A DNA stretch of 64,000 nucleotides from Cladocopium goreaui (GCA_947184155.2 CAMXCT020002358.1:35001-99000), one strand, 5' to 3'. Shown: positions 1 through 10,209, counted from the first letter of the stretch. The notes: generated by a model from the letters alone, not told the origin. Translations and numbers: made by a program.

Positions 1-290
1 TGCCAACGAATACTTTACAACAAACACAGGAAACAACTTACCAACAAAAATTACCGCACAACACTTTACAAAACAAAACTTATAAAAGGTAACCACGGAA
101 TATTATTTCCAAAAAAACTAAAAATATTATTTTATTAAAATAAAATATTTTTTCAAACTATTATTTTATAAAATAACTACGCGACATCGTTAAAATAATA
201 ACCAACCATGACTGGATTATTGGTTGCTTTGTCTCGGTGATGGAGAAACCATGTCACCATGTCACCATAAGCAGATTTCCATCTTTGAGT

Positions 291-383
291 ATATATACAT
301 ATATGTATATATATATAATGTAATGTATATATAATAAATACAATATATATATAATATATATATATATTTTATATAATATATGT
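291..383. repeat. AT-rich (TA)n microsatellite
   Basis: Alternating TA/ATAT run inside a strongly AT-rich first 400 bases. No coding signal is visible in positions 1-600. Confidence 0.8.
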
Positions 384-615
384 ACCTCAGAGTTTTTCAG
401 TGATGCGTAAAGCACCATGTCCAGTGCGCCGCCTGTATGCGGCTAAATGTAGCAACTGAGTTTGGACGGAAACGGTAGAGACAGCGATCTGGCTCACTTT
501 ATTTTTGTTTGCCCCTTTGGGCAGAGCTACTCTTAGTTACACTGATACAATCGCTGAAAAACTGTCCACAATGTCAGGGTCTCACCTCAACATCTCAGGA
601 CTATCAGCTTGAGAG

Positions 616-792
616 ATGGCACTGAAGGACCTTCGAAACGTGGAGATCTCGAAAAAAAACTGGTTGCGAAGCAGATGGATCCACTTCGGATCCAACCAGC
701 TGCAAGTCCAACTTGATTTTGGCCAGCTGAAACTTGGAATTTTGGCCAAACATGTTTCATTGCAGAATTCATCAGAACTGGTGTCCAATTAA
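616..792 (+). CDS. Possible exon or short ORF, 58 aa, unknown
   Basis: An open frame from ATG to TAA, beginning MALKDLRNVEISKKNW and rich in W, L and Q, reads like real protein. It could be a first exon that ends before the TAA. Opposite-strand frames are also open, so strand is not certain. A second open stretch at about 872-956 (ATEMVDISAEAQRC) may be the next exon. I do not recognise the product. The rest of 400-2500 shows no feature beyond the inverted-repeat element at 1598. Confidence 0.35.
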   Translation: MALKDLRNVEISKKNWLRSRWIHFGSNQLQVQLDFGQLKLGILAKHVSLQNSSELVSN

Positions 793-1597
793 TCAAAGAT
801 TTTTCACCGGCAATTCCTCCACACATTTCACCAATGCCGCAATTTTGGGCTCCCAGATTTCCCCAGTGTTTTTTTTGGGCGACGGAAATGGTGGACATTT
901 CAGCGGAGGCCCAGCGGTGTTTGGCTCCTGATGATTCCGGCGCGAAGTCTTGCTCTTAGCATGGTACAACAGCGAGATTTGCGAGATTTGCTGAATTTAG
1001 AGCTGAACATTTTCGTGATATTCAATCATAAATCGTTTTTTTGGTTGATATTTACTGACATTTCGTGGTGTTCTGGCCCCAAAATCCAGCCGGATGAAGT
1101 GTTCAGCTGTTTTAGCGAGGTTCATGTCGTTATGGTGATGGAAGTGACTTCAAGAATGGCCTCAGGATGGTGATGTCGGATGTTTGCCATTCAAACTCTG
1201 CAAAGATGTTTGCATCCTTCCAGGTCCTTCCAGTCCTCCAGTTGCTGCACAGTGATGCTGTGACTGTGCCGTTTTCAGGAAGAATGTGGGTCTTGATTTG
1301 GGGTCTGGACCTTAACTTGGCCCTAACTAAATTGGCGACAATTTTTGACTTCCGTCCGATTTTTCAAGTCCCGGTTTTTTCACTTCTGGAGACTTGAGGA
1401 GACGTTTGTTGGTGGTCCTCAAAACGTGCTGGCCTCGGACTTCACCCTCCAGATTTTTTCATGGCGATGCTGATTGTCATGGCTGCAGGGCCAAAGTGGA
1501 TGAAACCCAGGACCACTGTGGGAAACGACACGGGAAACTCTGATGAAAACTGTGCCGAAATTTTTGTGGGATTCACCGCATCCCATTTTATCACCAT

Positions 1598-1721
1598 TAC
1601 CCTCTGGTTATGACTAACATAGCCATGGTATAGATGGCCCATAGAAATAGATGGTTTACCTATTAATAGCATGGGTGGATCTTTCCATGGCGAACTGTTA
1701 GTCATAACTAACCAGATGGTA
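1598..1721. mobile_element. TACCCTCTGG-family TIR element (introner-like)
   Basis: Left end TACCCTCTGGTTATGACTAA and right end TTAGTCATAACTAACCAGAT(GGTA) are imperfect inverted repeats around a core containing ATAGATGGTTTACC. No coding capacity, so non-autonomous. Confidence 0.7.
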
Positions 1722-2276
1722 ATTTTTAAATCATTGAGTCGCTACCATCCACAAATTTTCAAGGTTTATGGCAGGCTTTTTTTCCCACATTGGCTCGCCA
1801 GGCCATTCGTGTAGTGGACCATGGTGAACAGCAGAAGGAGGCCTTTATTGGACTGAGGAGGAGATCTTGGCGATAAATCTGCTTTTTTCAACCATTCACC
1901 TTAAGAGGACTTCCAGGAATGGAGGACACGGGTTTTTCACCATCATTTTTTAACATCAGTTTGAAGTAATGATTAAAGATTTTTTGAAACATCATCATAT
2001 CATATTCCTGAAAAGAGCTTTACCACCCATCTTCCCTCGAAGCAGGCACTGCGACGTCTCTATGATGCTCAAGTCTTGCTTCAATCGTACGAGGACTAAA
2101 GCTGTTTTGGCCACGGACGTATCACATGGTGATACATGGTGTAACATGGTATACAGCAACCAACGAAAAGATGCAGAACAAGACACTCCAATTCTAAATT
2201 TAGGAGTGGCAGATGACTTTTCTACATTTTTGCTCATTTTTTGGGGAGTAGCAGTGGCAAATTATGTCTTTAAATA

Positions 2277-2387
2277 TACCCTCTGGTAAATTAACAGTTT
2301 GACCCTGAAAACAGCCTAGTTTTAATGGTTTCACTAATCTTCCAACCCCGATGACTGCCAGGGTCTATGTTAATTTACCAGAGGGTA
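2277..2387. mobile_element. TACCCTCTGG-family TIR element
   Basis: 111 bp from TACCCTCTGGTAAATTAACA to TGTTAATTTACCAGAGGGTA, with near-perfect 20 bp terminal inverted repeats and a core unlike other copies. Confidence 0.8.
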
Positions 2388-2516
2388 ACATCCATCAACA
2401 GCCTCATCAATATCATCAATCCCTTTCTTCCACCACCATCAATACCATGTCAGGGTATTTTTTTTGGAATGAAACTTGACATCATCACTTTTCGAAGGTC
2501 CGAAAAAATCGGCCAG

Positions 2517-2590
2517 GAACAATTGAGTTCAAGGGATGAACAACTGCAAAGTATCATGGCCTGTGTGAAGAAGGCCATCGTTGCAGCTGG
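2517..2590 (+). CDS. Candidate exon, coiled-coil-like
   Basis: The segment follows a CAG|GAA acceptor-like site and ends before GTTCAC. The frame reads EQLSSRDEQLQSIMACVKKA and continues with IVAAG. It is in the same strand and style as its right-hand neighbours. Product unknown. Confidence 0.45.
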
Positions 2591-2773
2591 GTTCACAACA
2601 ACAACTGTGGCTAATAATTGGGATATTCAGGTGGATATCATGAGATATAGCCAACTACATCACATTGGAAATGGTTTTGAGATATTCGGATATTCATCTG
2701 GATATACTGAGAGATATAGTTGATATAACCATCGACATTTCGAAAAAATCGAGCCTTGCCAGACGTCAGCCAG

Positions 2774-2854
2774 GCCATTCGAGAAACCAATGGAGAATCT
2801 CTGCGAGATCCAGTGCTGGTGAGGTGTTTGGGCTTGAGTGAGGAAGAGTTGCAG
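2774..2854 (+). CDS. Candidate exon, acidic helical segment
   Basis: After CAG|GCC the frame reads AIRETNGESLRDPVLVRCLG and ends SEEELQ at CAG|GACGG, an apparent GA donor. Phase is 0 at both ends. The following intron is almost entirely an inverted-repeat element (2866-2997). Product unknown. Confidence 0.5.
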
Positions 2855-2865
2855 GACGGAGAAGA

Positions 2866-2997
2866 TACCCTCTGGTAAACATACAAAAAACTATCTGATA
2901 ACTATGGAAACTCACCATTTTAAATAGGTAAAGCAATGTAAATCAACTATTTCTATGGGCCATTTTCAATCGCAAACTGTTAGTTTACCAGAGGGTA
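2866..2997. mobile_element. TACCCTCTGG-family TIR element filling an intron
   Basis: 132 bp bounded by TACCCTCTGGTAAAC and GTTTACCAGAGGGTA-type ends (the right arm reads TTAGTTTACCAGAGGGTA). It makes up about 80% of a candidate intron at 2855-3019, which is bounded by AG|GA on both sides. Confidence 0.8.
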
Positions 2998-3161
2998 GCT
3001 GTGCATTTTTGCTCCTCAGGAACTTGGGATGTCCAAAACTTTCAAAAATCCAAAGTGAAAAAGTGAAGAAAGAGCCGAACTTTTTCGACTTGCGCTGGGA
3101 GTTTTAACTCCCAGACCACTTTTCTTGGGACTTGGATGTTGAAATATGTTGACATATGATG

Positions 3162-3337
3162 TACCCTCTGGTTATGTCAACAGTTTGCTATTGAAGCCAT
3201 GGTGATTTTCCCAGTCGAAGTCTTGTGGATTTTCCCAGCTAGATAGCATGGTGGATCTTTCCATCGTTTTTTGGGTTTCCCATTCAAAATGGTGGATCTT
3301 TCCGAGTCGTTTTTTGGGACTGTTTACCAGGCCGGGT
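3162..3337. mobile_element. TACCCTCTGG-family element, long subtype
   Basis: Begins TACCCTCTGGTTATGTCAAC. The right end is degenerate (TTTACCAGGCCGGGTA, then GGCCGGGTAG repeats). The core with CCCAGCTAGATAGCATGGTG is shared with the inverted copy at 14139-14371. Confidence 0.7.
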
Positions 3338-3373
3338 AGGCCGGGTAGGTCATCGCGGGGTCCATTTTTCCAG

Positions 3374-3430
3374 GAGGAAGGCATCCTGACCGTGGAGAAG
3401 CGTTCGGGTGGGAAGCTGGCCCGCTTTGAG
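3374..3430 (+). CDS. Candidate exon, 19 codons
   Basis: A textbook acceptor (CATTTTTCCAG) opens the frame EEGILTVEKRSGGKLARFE, which ends at GAG|GTGCAC. It is phase 0 on both sides and in frame with the next exon at 3756. Product unknown. Confidence 0.55.
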
Positions 3431-3755
3431 GTGCACCATATTTTTTTAAGGTCACCCTATGGGCGACTCTCGTTCCAGTGAAGCATGAAACATATGAAAC
3501 CCATCATGAGATTTTTTTAAATGTTTTTCTGACGGTTTTTTTTTGTGATGTTTTTCTGATGGTTTTCTTGCTGTTTTTCTGATGGTTTTTCTTTTTTTTT
3601 TAAAAAAAAATTGACACATCATTAAACAACATCATAAAAAGCCATCATTTAATCAGCATATGTCATATGTCACACACAACATCCCAGCTTTTTAAGGAGC
3701 ACTTTTTGGGAGCCAAACGTACGACCTGATGTCACCTGGTGTCACTCTGGTCCAG

Positions 3756-3860
3756 GCTATGCCGGATGAAGCTTTTGAGAACCAAAAGTGGGAGGAGCAG
3801 CAGGACCGCGACCGCAAGGCCCGCGGACTGCGCGAAATGCAGGCGCGGAAGCTGCGGGAG
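3756..3860 (+). CDS. Candidate exon, charged coiled coil, 35 codons
   Basis: Acceptor CTGGTCCAG|GCT and donor CGGGAG|GCG (a GC donor, common in dinoflagellates). The frame begins AMPDEAFENQKWEEQQDRDR and ends EMQARKLRE. It is phase 0 at both ends, with high G/C in third positions unlike the AT-rich surroundings. It probably continues from the 3374-3430 exon. Product unknown. Confidence 0.6.
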
Positions 3861-4365
3861 GCGATTTCAGGCGATTTTTCATGGAAGTGGATATATCTTC
3901 CTGATGTTTTCTTTACATGGTAAACATATGTAAACATGAAAATCTTTCTGGTAAATATGGGTAAATTAACATAGCTGAAAATTAGTTTTTTTTTTGAGTA
4001 GAGACTAATCTTCCAAGCGCTATCTGGCAAAATCTATCTTAATTTACTCAGAGGAAATCCTGAACATTCCCTAAAATCATCGGAGTTGTGCTGGCCAGAT
4101 GAGTCACCTCGATGTCCGAGGTAACTGGAAGCCTCTCCATCCCTGCCAGTCCTCAGAGTATCTTTGGGGCGGAGCATGAACTGAGTTGGTTCAAGATCCC
4201 CTATTGGTTGAAGGGCGATGAGGAAACAAGGCGGGTAAATCCCCCTGTTTCCCTGGCTCTGGTGTTTAGATGGGAGGATTTCATGACCTCCAATGGATGG
4301 GTTAGTGGAAAGGTTTATGGCCTTGGCCACCAGAGTTTCTACAAGGTGGTGCCCCCCCAGTGATG

Positions 4366-4444
4366 TTAGTTGGTTTATAATCCCACTAACTATAGACTAT
4401 AGATATATCTACCATAAGTCCTAGTTATTAGAGTTATAAACCAA
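4366..4444. repeat. Small inverted-repeat element
   Basis: TTAGTTGGTTTATAA at the left is inverted at the right as TTATAAACCAACTTA, about 80 bp in all. It lies just before the candidate exon at 4476 and is presumably an intronic non-autonomous element. Confidence 0.55.
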
Positions 4445-4475
4445 CTTAGCTATCTTGGGGGCCCCACTTTGTAAA

Positions 4476-4547
4476 GATGAAGCATTTGTGGGTGTCAACG
4501 AATGGCGCACAAATTGGAAGGGCATTTTCGAGCAGACAGTGCTTGAA
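4476..4547 (+). CDS. Candidate exon, 24 codons
   Basis: The frame DEAFVGVNEWRTNWKGIFEQ continues TVLE and ends at GAA|GTTTGT. It is in phase 0 with the exon at 4586. Product unknown. Confidence 0.5.
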
Positions 4548-4585
4548 GTTTGTGCTTCTCTTTCCTTTTTCGGTGCTTCCCCCAG

Positions 4586-4648
4586 TGGATTTGCAGGGCG
4601 ATCATTCACAACATGAAGAACCACTTCGTGGACGAAATGAACGCCAAG
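4586..4648 (+). CDS. Candidate exon, 21+ codons
   Basis: Pyrimidine-rich acceptor CTTCCCCCAG. The frame begins WICRAIIHNMKNHFVDEMNA and reaches a phase-0 AAG|GC donor at 4648. The frame stays open to about 4694, so a later donor is possible. Joins in frame with the exons at 4476 and 4753. Confidence 0.5.
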
Positions 4649-4752
4649 GCCAGCCGGCCAGTCTCCAAATCCATCCATATGGCTCTTTTGGTTTAGTCGG
4701 CTTGGGAACTCTCCCAACTGCCTAGGGGCATTTTGACCACAACAACTTCCAG

Positions 4753-4908
4753 GAGCACTTATGGCAGGCCTGGCAGCTGATAAAAGCTGGGCATTGTGAA
4801 AAAAACCATAAAAAACCTGCCCTGTTTCTGCCGCCCAGTGTGGTCTGCAAGTCGCTCAACGTTGGGCGGGAGTTCCAAACCAAGAGCTCATCAAACAAGC
4901 TGAGGCAG
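4753..4908 (+). CDS. Candidate exon, 52 codons
   Basis: Acceptor AACAACTTCCAG|GAG. The frame begins EHLWQAWQLIKAGHCEKNHK and passes through LFLPPSVVCKSLNVGREF to a CAG|GC donor. It is phase 0 and one of the longest exon-like frames in the left half. The frame stays open to 5067, so the 3' end is uncertain. Product unknown. Confidence 0.5.
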
Positions 4909-5072
4909 GCTCCAGGGAAAGTCCAGAGTTTATGGCTCCTGTCTTTCCCACAAGTGGAAGGGGGAAAAATCCCAAATTCGATTGGTACGAGAAGGGTAAA
5001 CCGGGTAAACACTGGTAAATGCCAAGGGTTTCCACATTTTCCAGTTTGGAATCTTGATGAAAAGTGAGACAG

Positions 5073-5117
5073 GCAGCCGAACAGAAAGCGCGCGCGGTTC
5101 AACGTGAATCTCTCCAG
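5073..5117 (+). CDS. Candidate exon, 15 codons
   Basis: GAGACAG|GCA acceptor and CTCCAG|GTT donor enclose AAEQKARAVQRESLQ, phase 0 on both sides and coiled-coil-like. Confidence 0.45.
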
Positions 5118-5244
5118 GTTTCGCCGCCGAGTTCGGGAGATCGAAAGTTGTTTTTTTTGACACCCAAACAGGTGCAAACAAATATATACAATGTATGAAA
5201 TACCATGGAAATATCATGGAACTATCATGGAAATATCATGATGT

Positions 5245-5368
5245 TACTTGGTGGCTCATCCCACTTAGTAAGTGGGTTATAACCTCAGTTATAAGTGGAT
5301 TAACCCTAATTATCCCTTTTATAACTGGGGTTATAACCCACTTACTAAGTGGGATGAGCCACCAAGTA
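5245..5368. mobile_element. Fold-back (hairpin) MITE
   Basis: TACTTGGTGGCTCATCCCAC at the left is repeated perfectly inverted at the right, ending GAGCCACCAAGTA. The arms are about 37 bp around a short loop containing TTAACCCTAATTATCCC. It lies directly upstream of the candidate exon at 5399 and has no coding capacity. Confidence 0.8.
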
Positions 5369-5398
5369 TACAAAAGAATTCTGGTACCCGATGTTTTT

Positions 5399-5553
5399 CC
5401 ATAACAAAACTCGCAAAATTTCTGGACCCAAAACTGCCGTTGAACCAGGAAACCTCCATGCTGCGGCAGCACATCAAGCGAGTAGAGAGAAAGTGCCCTG
5501 GAGTTTTCCACATTTTCCACTGGTTCACGGCCATGGGGATAGATCAAAGCTAC
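5399..5553 (+). CDS. Candidate exon
   Basis: The frame reads KLAKFLDPKLPLNQETSMLR then QHIKRVERKCPG, and stays open to a TAG at 5554. A donor within it (GGA|GTTTTC near 5504) is possible, so the 3' end is uncertain. Codon choice differs from the AT-rich flanks. Product unknown. Confidence 0.45.
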
Positions 5554-5725
5554 TAGAACCGACCGAGCCCTGGATTTTTGTGGTTTAAATTTTGGGAAAT
5601 CACATGAAATCATCCCCATTCATGGCCGAACTATTCAGGTTCGTGACTTTTTTTTAATCATTTACATTCAGAAATACCCAGATATTTGTCGGGAATGCCA
5701 ACTATCTTGGTCTTCACCCAGGGTC

Positions 5726-5847
5726 TTGACCCACAGTCATATGGCTATGGATCAATACCTATTAATACCATTTTTAGGGGGATGAACATCCATTTACCAG
5801 CTATTTTGATGTTCACTAGGTACCAGGGTCTTGACCCACAGTCATAT
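5726..5847. mobile_element. ATATGRCTRTGGRTCAA-type TIR element, copy 1
   Basis: The core ATATGGCTATGGATCAA pairs inverted with TTGACCCACAGTCATAT. The middle GGGATGAACATCCATTTACC recurs at 15341 and 31711. The block is also flanked by a direct repeat, CAGGGTCTTGACCCACAGTC, at about 5720 and 5824. Confidence 0.7.
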
Positions 5848-6257
5848 TTTCACAGCCTTTTCTAGCAGCACTTTACACATAACATCTGGTCATTTTAAGC
5901 ATATCATCCTGCACAGAGTTGGAGAATTGGCAGGACCCCCACCATGGCTTTCTTGCAGAGTTCCTTAGATTGTCTTGAATTGAAATATCATCCTGATTCA
6001 TCCAGAATGATCCAAGAAGTGCAACTCCATCTATCAAACATATCAAAGCAACCCATTTTCATATCCAGTCATCAACTTTTCAGAAGCATAGATTTTCATA
6101 GATTTTCATATTTCCCCATAAATCATCAGGGGTTGGTAACTGTCCCATTTTGGGAATCTTGGACATCACCTTATAGTAGTAGCCATTTAATGACCCATGA
6201 ATCATCCGAAGACTTTTTCACCATGCCATCACATCCCCCATGATCCCATTGGCCCAG

Positions 6258-6299
6258 AGGTACAAAGAGTTGCAGAGCAACGTGGGCAAGATGCAAAAG
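6258..6299 (+). CDS. Candidate exon, 14 codons
   Basis: GGCCCAG acceptor-like site, frame RYKELQSNVGKMQK, then an AAG|GC donor. Phase 0 and coiled-coil-like. It lies between inverted-repeat elements. Confidence 0.4.
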
Positions 6300-6320
6300 G
6301 CATCTCCTTCGAGTTGACCC

Positions 6321-6509
6321 GGCCTGGTAAACGTTAACAAAAAACGATGGAAATCTATGGATATTCACAATTTTTTATGGGTAAATCCATGATTTCTATG
6401 GCTAAACTAGCATAACTATGGAAATCTATGGAATTTCACCATTTTTTATGGGTAAATCCACTATTTCTATGGCCATTTTCAATAGCTATTTTGACATAAC
6501 CAGAGGGTA
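6321..6509. mobile_element. TACCCTCTGG-family element, composite
   Basis: The left end is degenerate (GGCCTGGTAAACGTTAAC). The right end is typical (TTGACATAACCAGAGGGTA). The core GGTAAATCCACTATTTCTAT is present twice, so this is two nested or tandem copies. Confidence 0.65.
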
Positions 6510-6561
6510 ACGAGTCTATCCGAACACTTTTACTTTGCCTGAATCGCAGTCAGTCAAGTCA

Positions 6562-6765
6562 CTGGTAAACGTTGAATCAGTTTGCAAACTGGAAAACCAA
6601 CAGTATCTAAGTTCGGTAAATCAACTATTTCTAGCCATGGCTTCAATAGCAAACTGTTAGTTTACCACAAAACTATCTGATAACTATGGAAACTCATCAT
6701 TTTAAATAGCTAAATCAATGTAAATCAACTATTTCTAGCCATGTTCAATAGCAAACCTGTTGGGT
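6562..6765. mobile_element. TACCCTCTGG-family remnants, tandem
   Basis: Two core copies (AATCAACTATTTCTAGCCAT) with degraded ends. Only internal family sequence is recognisable. Confidence 0.5.
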
Positions 6766-7008
6766 GGGAACATTTGGATTATTTTCCATTTCATATATGG
6801 GATATTATCCTTCCCATTGACTTACTCCATCATTTTTCAAGATGGTTAAATTCACCAACCAGAAATCGTTTTTCAAACACCAACACATGGCCAGGTCTGT
6901 GTTAACTGGATGGATGGTCATTATTAATGTCATGATCAGTTTTTTCCTAAGTCGAAATTTGACCAGTATCGACTTAGTCATTACCATGGAGGGTATCAAT
7001 CACTGCCA

Positions 7009-7170
7009 TGCAGCCATGCCGGAGGCCATGGCCACCATGGCGAATCAGCTCACAGAGGCCCGTGAGACCGCCGCGATGTACGGCATGAAGATGCCAGCAC
7101 CGCACGAAGCCGAACGACGACCTTCGGTGACTTTCCCCCCACCCTGGCGGCCTCCGGAGATGTGGAGCGA
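7009..7170 (+). CDS. Candidate exon, about 54 codons
   Basis: The frame reads MPEAMATMANQLTEARETAA, then MYGMKMPAPHEAERRPS and a Pro/Trp-rich segment. G/C-rich third positions support coding. Acceptor CATGCAG|CC is possible; a GT donor at about 7119 (TCG|GTGACT) would shorten it. A neighbouring frame around 7390-7425 (GPFFGDVSWFKRDW) may be the next exon. Product unknown. Confidence 0.45.
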
Positions 7171-7721
7171 TTTTGTTTGGGTCAGAAAATTTGGGGACAT
7201 TTTTCGGGAAAAACAATCCCCGATTTTTTTGGGATGATCATCACTTTTCCAGATCAATTTGGATGAATTTTGGTGTATTTTTCAACCAAAAAAACACATT
7301 TTTCAGACACCCCCATTTTATGTGGATTTCAGTGTGCTGGCCGCTGTTTTGTTGATTGAAATTCCGAGTTTCTTGGTGATCTGTACGGCCCCTTTTTTGG
7401 AGACGTTTCCTGGTTCAAGCGCGACTGGTGACCATGGATCGCCAGGACCTTGGCCTAGGATTTTGAGAGATTGGCTAGCAGCAAAATGGTGAATCCATGG
7501 CATAATTTTCATATTTTTGCTTGGAACATATCAAATCATATTGAACATTAATAATATGAGTGTGGCTTTTCTATGAATCACATCGTCATATCAGTGATTT
7601 TTCGGGGTTTCAATTATGTTGGAAGCCCCAAACAAATTTTATATAATGGGTTTGATCACCATTTCCATCGATGGTCAAGAGGACTCATGGGGCCCATGGC
7701 CCGCCTTTTGAGACCCGCCAG

Positions 7722-7856
7722 GACCTCTTAGAGACACCGACATATGTCCGACTGAAATTCTTTGCGGAAGGTGCCGCTGTGGATCGCTGTGGCCATGGTG
7801 GCCCCTGGCCATGGGTAGCCAACTGGTGGCTTCATGCCTGGGATGATGCAGAGAAG
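7722..7856 (+). CDS. Candidate exon, 45 codons, possibly terminal
   Basis: Acceptor CCCGCCAG|GAC opens DLLETPTYVRLKFFAEGAAV and continues to a Trp-rich end (WPWVANWWLHAWDDAEK), followed directly by TGA. Either this is a C-terminus, or a donor GAA|GTGACC lies at the end. Product unknown. Confidence 0.5.
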
Positions 7857-8094
7857 TGACCCCCAACTGGTTGCTGGGATGATTTATGGCATTGAGTTTA
7901 CCGGGACCTATAATAGATGTTTTTGTAGATGTTAATACACTATAGATCTATAGATTTAATAATGTATTGTTGGGTATATCATGTATATCATTATATATAT
8001 CATTATAATGGTTGGGTATATCATGGTTCATAGATTTTAATACACTATACTCATGATATACCCACCCATTGCAACCATTGCGTTCCTGGTTCCT

Positions 8095-8235
8095 TAACGG
8101 TGACCCGACGATGCGCCTCACAGGACGGGACGGAAAAGCACCTCCGATCAAAGGCAGCTTCAGAGATGTGCAGATCAAAAGCCAAAGCATCGAGGCCGGC
8201 GACTCGGAGCTGCATCAGCGGCCCACAGTTAGCCA
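8095..8235 (+). CDS. Possible exon, strand uncertain
   Basis: Plus frame contains DPTMRLTGRDGKAPPIKGSF. The minus frame (LMQLRVAGLDALAFDLHIS) is equally open. The G/C-rich block stands out from its surroundings and is followed at once by an inverted-repeat element. Confidence 0.3.
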
Positions 8236-8239
8236 TAGT

Positions 8240-8348
8240 TACCATCTGGTAAACGTTAACAAAAAACTATGGAAAATCACCATTTTTAATGGGAGAATCC
8301 ACTATAAATGGTCATTTTCAATAGCTATTTTGACATAACCAGAGGGTA
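8240..8348. mobile_element. TACCCTCTGG-family TIR element
   Basis: 109 bp from TACCATCTGGTAAACGTTAA to TTTTGACATAACCAGAGGGT(A). The left and right arms belong to different subtypes (GGTAAACGTTAAC against GACATAACC), so the inverted repeat is only partial. Confidence 0.75.
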
Positions 8349-8601
8349 GCCATAGTTCATATGGGATGAAATGGGATGAAACTACAGTTGAAGTGACCCA
8401 ATGACCCAATGGTTGGCATTCGAACACATCCCAACCGAGCCATGAAAAATACCTGTCTTGATTGGGTACTGCAATGGATGATTATATGGTAAGCCATGGC
8501 AAGTTAGCAGAACTCTTAGCTGGTAGTTTGTCATCCACTCTTACTTTTTGAGGTTACAAGGCCTTGGTGAGTTGGTGCCCCATTTGGTGGATGATTTCAT
8601 T

Positions 8602-8715
8602 TACCCTCTGGTAAACAAACAGTGTGCGAACTTGAAAATGGCCATAGAAATAGTGGATTTTCCCATTAAAAATGGTGATTTTCCATAGTTTTTTGTTAAC
8701 GTTTACCAGAGGGTA
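8602..8715. mobile_element. TACCCTCTGG-family TIR element
   Basis: 114 bp between TACCCTCTGGTAAAC and GTTTACCAGAGGGTA, with perfect 15 bp ends. Confidence 0.85.
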
Positions 8716-8887
8716 TCAAAGTGGCTATTTTTTGACAGATGGGAGCATCCACCAACTGGATAAAGAAAGATGGTGAAGTGTTTTCACTCATAACAGTGAC
8801 GAAAAAAACTGACTTAAAACTTACTTATAGCCATTTAGTGGCAGTGTTCCCAGTTCAATGGCCATTTCAGGTACCTAAATTGGGGTA

Positions 8888-8981
8888 CCAATTGATTGGA
8901 GGTACCTACCATATGTAAGGGAATATCTCCACAATTCATATGGCCAGAAATATGGTACGTTTACGTACCTCCATCAATTGG
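8888..8981. repeat. Fold-back element
   Basis: CCAATTGATTGGAGGTAC is inverted as GTACCTCCATCAATTGG, about 94 bp in all. It is a different family from the TACCCTCTGG elements. Confidence 0.65.
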
Positions 8982-9019
8982 ATCTCCAGTAACCCCAGTA
9001 ACCCGACCAGCCACCGGAG

Positions 9020-9130
9020 GAGCTGTCGGAGGTGGTGGTGCAATGGCTGGGTTCCCCCGGTGCGTGGCAGCTGGCCACGGTGGCCAACTGGCCCTTGACG
9101 GCGGAGGCCATGCGGAGACCCACCACGGAG
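9020..9130 (+). CDS. Candidate exon, 37 codons
   Basis: CCGGAG|GAG acceptor-like site. The frame ELSEVVVQWLGSPGAWQLAT continues VANWPLTAEAMRRPTTE with strong G/C third positions. Product unknown. Confidence 0.5.
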
Positions 9131-9141
9131 AGGCCGCGGGG

Positions 9142-9212
9142 GGATGGGGATGGGATGGGGATGGGATGGGGATGGGATGGGTTAGGGATGGGGGGGATGG
9201 GTGGGATGGGAA
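9142..9212. repeat. GGGATG microsatellite
   Basis: Imperfect GGGATGGGGATGGGAT repeats, purine-rich on the plus strand. Confidence 0.85.
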
Positions 9213-9304
9213 CTTTGGAGAATTTCGGAGTGTGCGAAGTGATTTTTTGGGGTTAGGGCTGGAGGTCGGATGATTGTTTGGGCGACATTTTTTTTTTGTT
9301 TCAG

Positions 9305-9370
9305 GACGTTCCTAGAGATCCCAGTTTGTTTTTTGTAGTCGGATGCAACGATAGCCAGTGGCCGGACGCA
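9305..9370 (+). CDS. Candidate exon, 22 codons
   Basis: Strong acceptor TTTTTGTTTCAG|GAC, frame DVPRDPSLFFVVGCNDSQWP, donor GCA|GTTCGC. Phase 0. Confidence 0.5.
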
Positions 9371-9589
9371 GTTCGCTGACGTTTTCCACCCTGAGGATCA
9401 GCCTGCTTAGATGCAACCAGGTATAGAAGATGCTACCCGGTAGAAATTCGGAGACTAAGCCATGTAGAACAATAGACTCAATAGACATCTGCATAGAATA
9501 TTGTCGATTGATGATCCTTGTCCCCATGAAAATGGCCATAAATTTGAGATCTCCCGCCCAAATCACTTCACAGCGGCTGGCTTTTTCAG

Positions 9590-9676
9590 GTGCCCTTTGG
9601 TGGTGCATGTGTGGAATAGCCAGGACAGAAACCACAGAAACCGGCTGGTTTTTGGCTTCAAATGTGAATCAACCAG
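9590..9676 (+). CDS. Candidate exon, 29 codons
   Basis: Acceptor GGCTTTTTCAG|G and donor ACCAG|GTACATCC. The frame reads CPLVVHVWNSQDRNHRNRLV then FGFKCEST. Length is a multiple of 3. It sits about 220 bp after the 9305 exon and probably belongs to the same transcript. Confidence 0.55.
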
Positions 9677-9737
9677 GTACATCCAGATGTATCCAGGTCT
9701 ACTTAGCCCTGGCAGTTCCGCCCCTAAAAAGAGTGTT

Positions 9738-9762
9738 GTGAAACATGGGGACACCCCATGTT
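9738..9762. repeat. Short perfect hairpin
   Basis: GAAACATGGGG and CCCCATGTTTC face each other across ACA. It could fold in RNA; no terminator role is implied for a eukaryote. Confidence 0.5.
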
Positions 9763-10128
9763 TCAATCGATGCTTCAATCGCGATGTTTCGCAGAGATTC
9801 CTCTAAAGACAGATCAAAAGCATTCAAAACTACCATGTTTGGGGCTTATTCACATCATGGCAGCTGCTTTTGTCCTGTAGGGGACAGGGTTTTGACCCAT
9901 CCCCAAATCTGAGAATAAGAGATTAGATGATTTATATGATGATAGTATACTGTAGCTGTCGGATGATGAGATTAGCTGATTAGCTATCAATCATAATTAT
10001 CATCATACAGCTGCATTATCTACATTATCATCTTACATCAAACATATTATCATACATTAGTTACATTAGTATCAGCTCATGATCATCAGATTCCTCCAAA
10101 TCTTACAACAAACCCTGTGAAAAACAAG

Positions 10129-10209
10129 GAGAAGCTGGCTGAAGATGTCAAGAAGCTGAAAGAGTTCATGGCAACTTTCGGAGCAGCTGGAGCTGAATTT
10201 TCCTGCAGG
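10129..10209 (+). CDS. Candidate exon, 27 codons, helical
   Basis: AAG|GAG acceptor-like site and AGG|GTTTTT donor enclose EKLAEDVKKLKEFMATFGAA and GAEFSCR. Phase 0. Confidence 0.5.

Noticed and set aside
9738-9762. Rho-independent terminator
   Set aside because: Eukaryotic context and no T-run after the hairpin.
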